Shown here in pieces: positions 62,104 to 64,000 of a DNA stretch of 64,000 nucleotides; position 1 is the stretch's first letter; the number at the start of each line of letters is the position of its first letter. The position numbers were made by a program, and so were the translations under genes. Under the pieces are notes generated by a model. It had not been told where the DNA came from. It did no database searches and was given only the letters and a program-made list of their open reading frames with translations. The stretch comes from Delphinapterus leucas (Eukaryota; Chordata; Mammalia; Artiodactyla; Monodontidae), in NCBI RefSeq assembly GCF_002288925.2, contig NW_022098002.1, forward strand, positions 2,804,295 through 2,868,294, given 5' to 3'.

Positions 62104-62339
62104 GCCACCTTGACTGAACGGTTTTCTGCACTTAAATTTAAGACGACCTCTGTCCTCCCTTACGGACATGGGACAACTTGCTAGTGTTCCCAGCAACAAG
62201 CCACCACTCCATGTGGCTGATCTCCTTCATCTTATGTTGGCTCTTGTTGACTTCAGCTTTCTGACCTGAATCCCAAGTTTTCCTGGCTATGCCTTCTTTG
62301 GGACACGTGTCTACCACGTGGACTGCACTGAACAGGGGA

Positions 62340-62480
62340 CAGAAGAGTGTAGAGGTTAAGAGACTGGGATCCTGAGTCAGACATGTCTTTGAATCCCAGT
62401 TCTGCCCTTTACACACTGTGCGATTTGAAACAGGTCACTTAGCCTCTCTGAGCCTTTCCAAGCAGTAAAACAGAGCAAGT
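62340..62480 (+). mobile_element. MIR SINE fragment
   Basis: 'tagaggttaagagactggga', 'tgaatcccagttctgccctt', then 'aggtcacttagcctctctga' is the forward MIR 5' half and core. Confidence 0.75.
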
Positions 62481-64000
62481 ACAGCATCTTAAGGACATTG
62501 TAACAAGTCAATGGAAGCATCCATGCTACAAATATTCATTGCCCACCGACTGCAAGCCAAGCACTGCGGCAGGCCCGGCCGTAGCGGTGGCAAATAAAGA
62601 ACAGAGGTCTGAGTCAGGGGACCTTCAGTCAAGAGTGGAGCTTACATGTAAAACACCTGTCACAGTCCCAGACACACGGTCAAGAGTAGCTGTCATTGTT
62701 TACGGCTGAGAGCCACTGATCGCTAACAAAGGCCTCCTCTGAACAGGCAGAGAACCACTGTGCAGTTCCTGAAGAAAGCAAAGAATTGAAGGAGTGCTGT
62801 CAGAACACACAACCCGTAGTCCCTCAGACACCACCGTGGCCACTAGTGGCTCACGGCAAAATGAAGGGATGGTCCATCTGGGCAGGTAACTTTTAATCTG
62901 ATGAAAAGGGGAACACAGCAAGGCATTCGTCTTGGGAGGAACGTATAATTAGCATCCACGGCTTTTTCCTCCTCTTCTGTAATTAGGATTTAGAGTATCC
63001 AAACCAAGACATGATCTGAGTATATCTGAGGGAACAACGGGCAAGAGGTCTATGAAACTGGGATTGTTCCAGCAAACTCATGATTTGTAGCCACCGTGGA
63101 AGCAGGCTTCACTTCAAGCTCATCTTAAGGAACTTGGTCTCCCAAATGCTTCTGTCGTCTCACTGTCCTAGCAGGAAGTTTCTACGTTTCATGTCTTGCC
63201 AGTGTTATTAAGACTCCTTATAATTAGATGTTTACTTGATTGAGCTCATGTGGGAACTTCAATCGCAAACATACAAGATCCCGGTCCTGCGGAGCCTTGT
63301 CAGTGGGGAGACAGATAGAAACAATCGCTCCGATTTCATTACAAATTACATGAAAGAAAAGTACAGGAAGTTATAAGCCTATGGCAGGGAACGTAATGTG
63401 GATGAGAGTCATAGAAGGGGCATCAGTCAGGCTCTTACTGGCATGTAACAGTGACTAATGCTGGCTGACGTAAGCAGGAAAAATACTGTGTTGAAAGGCC
63501 ACTGGATACTTAATAGACTGCTGGACAGGCTGGAAACCTGGCTCAGAGCCTCCTCAGCCAGAATGGACGCCCACAGTCACACCACAAAATGCAGGGCAGC
63601 TGGGCCGCAGGCAGCTCCCGCCCTCCTGACTCAGACACCTGACTCTCCTCATGGCTCCTGCTTCTTTGCATCACTAGCTTCTGATCCTATATCTGGGAGG
63701 AGTCACTGGACTGGGAAAGCCTCGGTCACGTATCTGCCCCTTTCCTGCAAAGAGACTGAGAACGCAAATGCTCTGTGTTCTTAACAGAAATCCTTCCCCT
63801 TAAGCTGTAAAGTCCTCGGTGTTCTTAAACCTGGCAAGAGAAGTTGCTCCATCCGTTTACTTTCAAGAGAACTGAATAGAATAAAACAATTGCCACAGAG
63901 AAAAACAGTTATCAATTATTTTTTGAAGTCAGAACAGCATAAAGATGTTACCATCATACCCTTATTGGACAGTGTTTTGGGAGTCTCCAAGCTAATAAAA
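62481..64000. other. Mostly unique sequence, nothing firm
   Basis: No gene recognised. 63408-63790 has the look of an old interspersed repeat ('caggctcttactggcatgta'), but I cannot name it. The window ends in this region. Confidence 0.4.

Overview
The window is mammalian nuclear DNA, almost certainly from a cetacean. Several tRNA-derived SINEs of the CHR family (Cetacea, hippopotamus, ruminant) are present with the usual 'cttccctggtgg' head and A-rich tail. They sit with old eutherian repeats: L1M-type LINEs, L2, MIR, MLT1 and MLT2 LTRs, MER5-like and Tigger1-like DNA elements, and a short mariner MITE of the kind common in ruminants and whales. I find no protein-coding gene I can defend. The open frames are short, occur on both strands, cross repeats and microsatellites, and match no family I recognise. 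I see no tRNA, rRNA, snRNA, CRISPR or bacterial feature. This looks like intergenic or deep-intronic sequence.

Layout. 1-4112 is GC-rich unique sequence. 4113-4376 is a 50-bp-period minisatellite interrupted by a 10-N assembly gap. 4665-5895 holds an L1 3' fragment and an ancient LTR. 5896-31600 is mostly unique DNA with scattered repeats: a CHR SINE at 8898, MLT1 LTRs at 9589 and 14486 (the latter splitting an L1), a mariner MITE at 16491, MIRs, and L1 blocks at 25.6-26.8 kb and 28.7-30.1 kb. 60240-64000 is unique DNA with an MLT2-type solo LTR at 61690.

The dominant structure is a head-to-tail duplication of about 14.23 kb. Copy A is 31780-46010 and copy B is 46011-60239. By eye the copies differ at only seven substitutions, all transitions, plus three simple-repeat length changes. 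Five of the seven substitutions lie in the last 525 bp of the unit. The A/B junction is blunt with a 4-base 'ccat' microhomology. The left edge of copy A directly abuts a 155-bp exact copy (31624-31778) of a piece of the L1 lying 2,278 bp upstream (29346-29500). Together these suggest a recent replication-based (template-switching) rearrangement, or an assembly artefact that mimics one. The unit carries an orphan CpG-island-like segment, a candidate conserved enhancer with an octamer site, CHR SINEs, an L1 3' end, a decayed endogenous retrovirus with an internal repeat, a Tigger1-like element and MIRs, so all of these are present twice.
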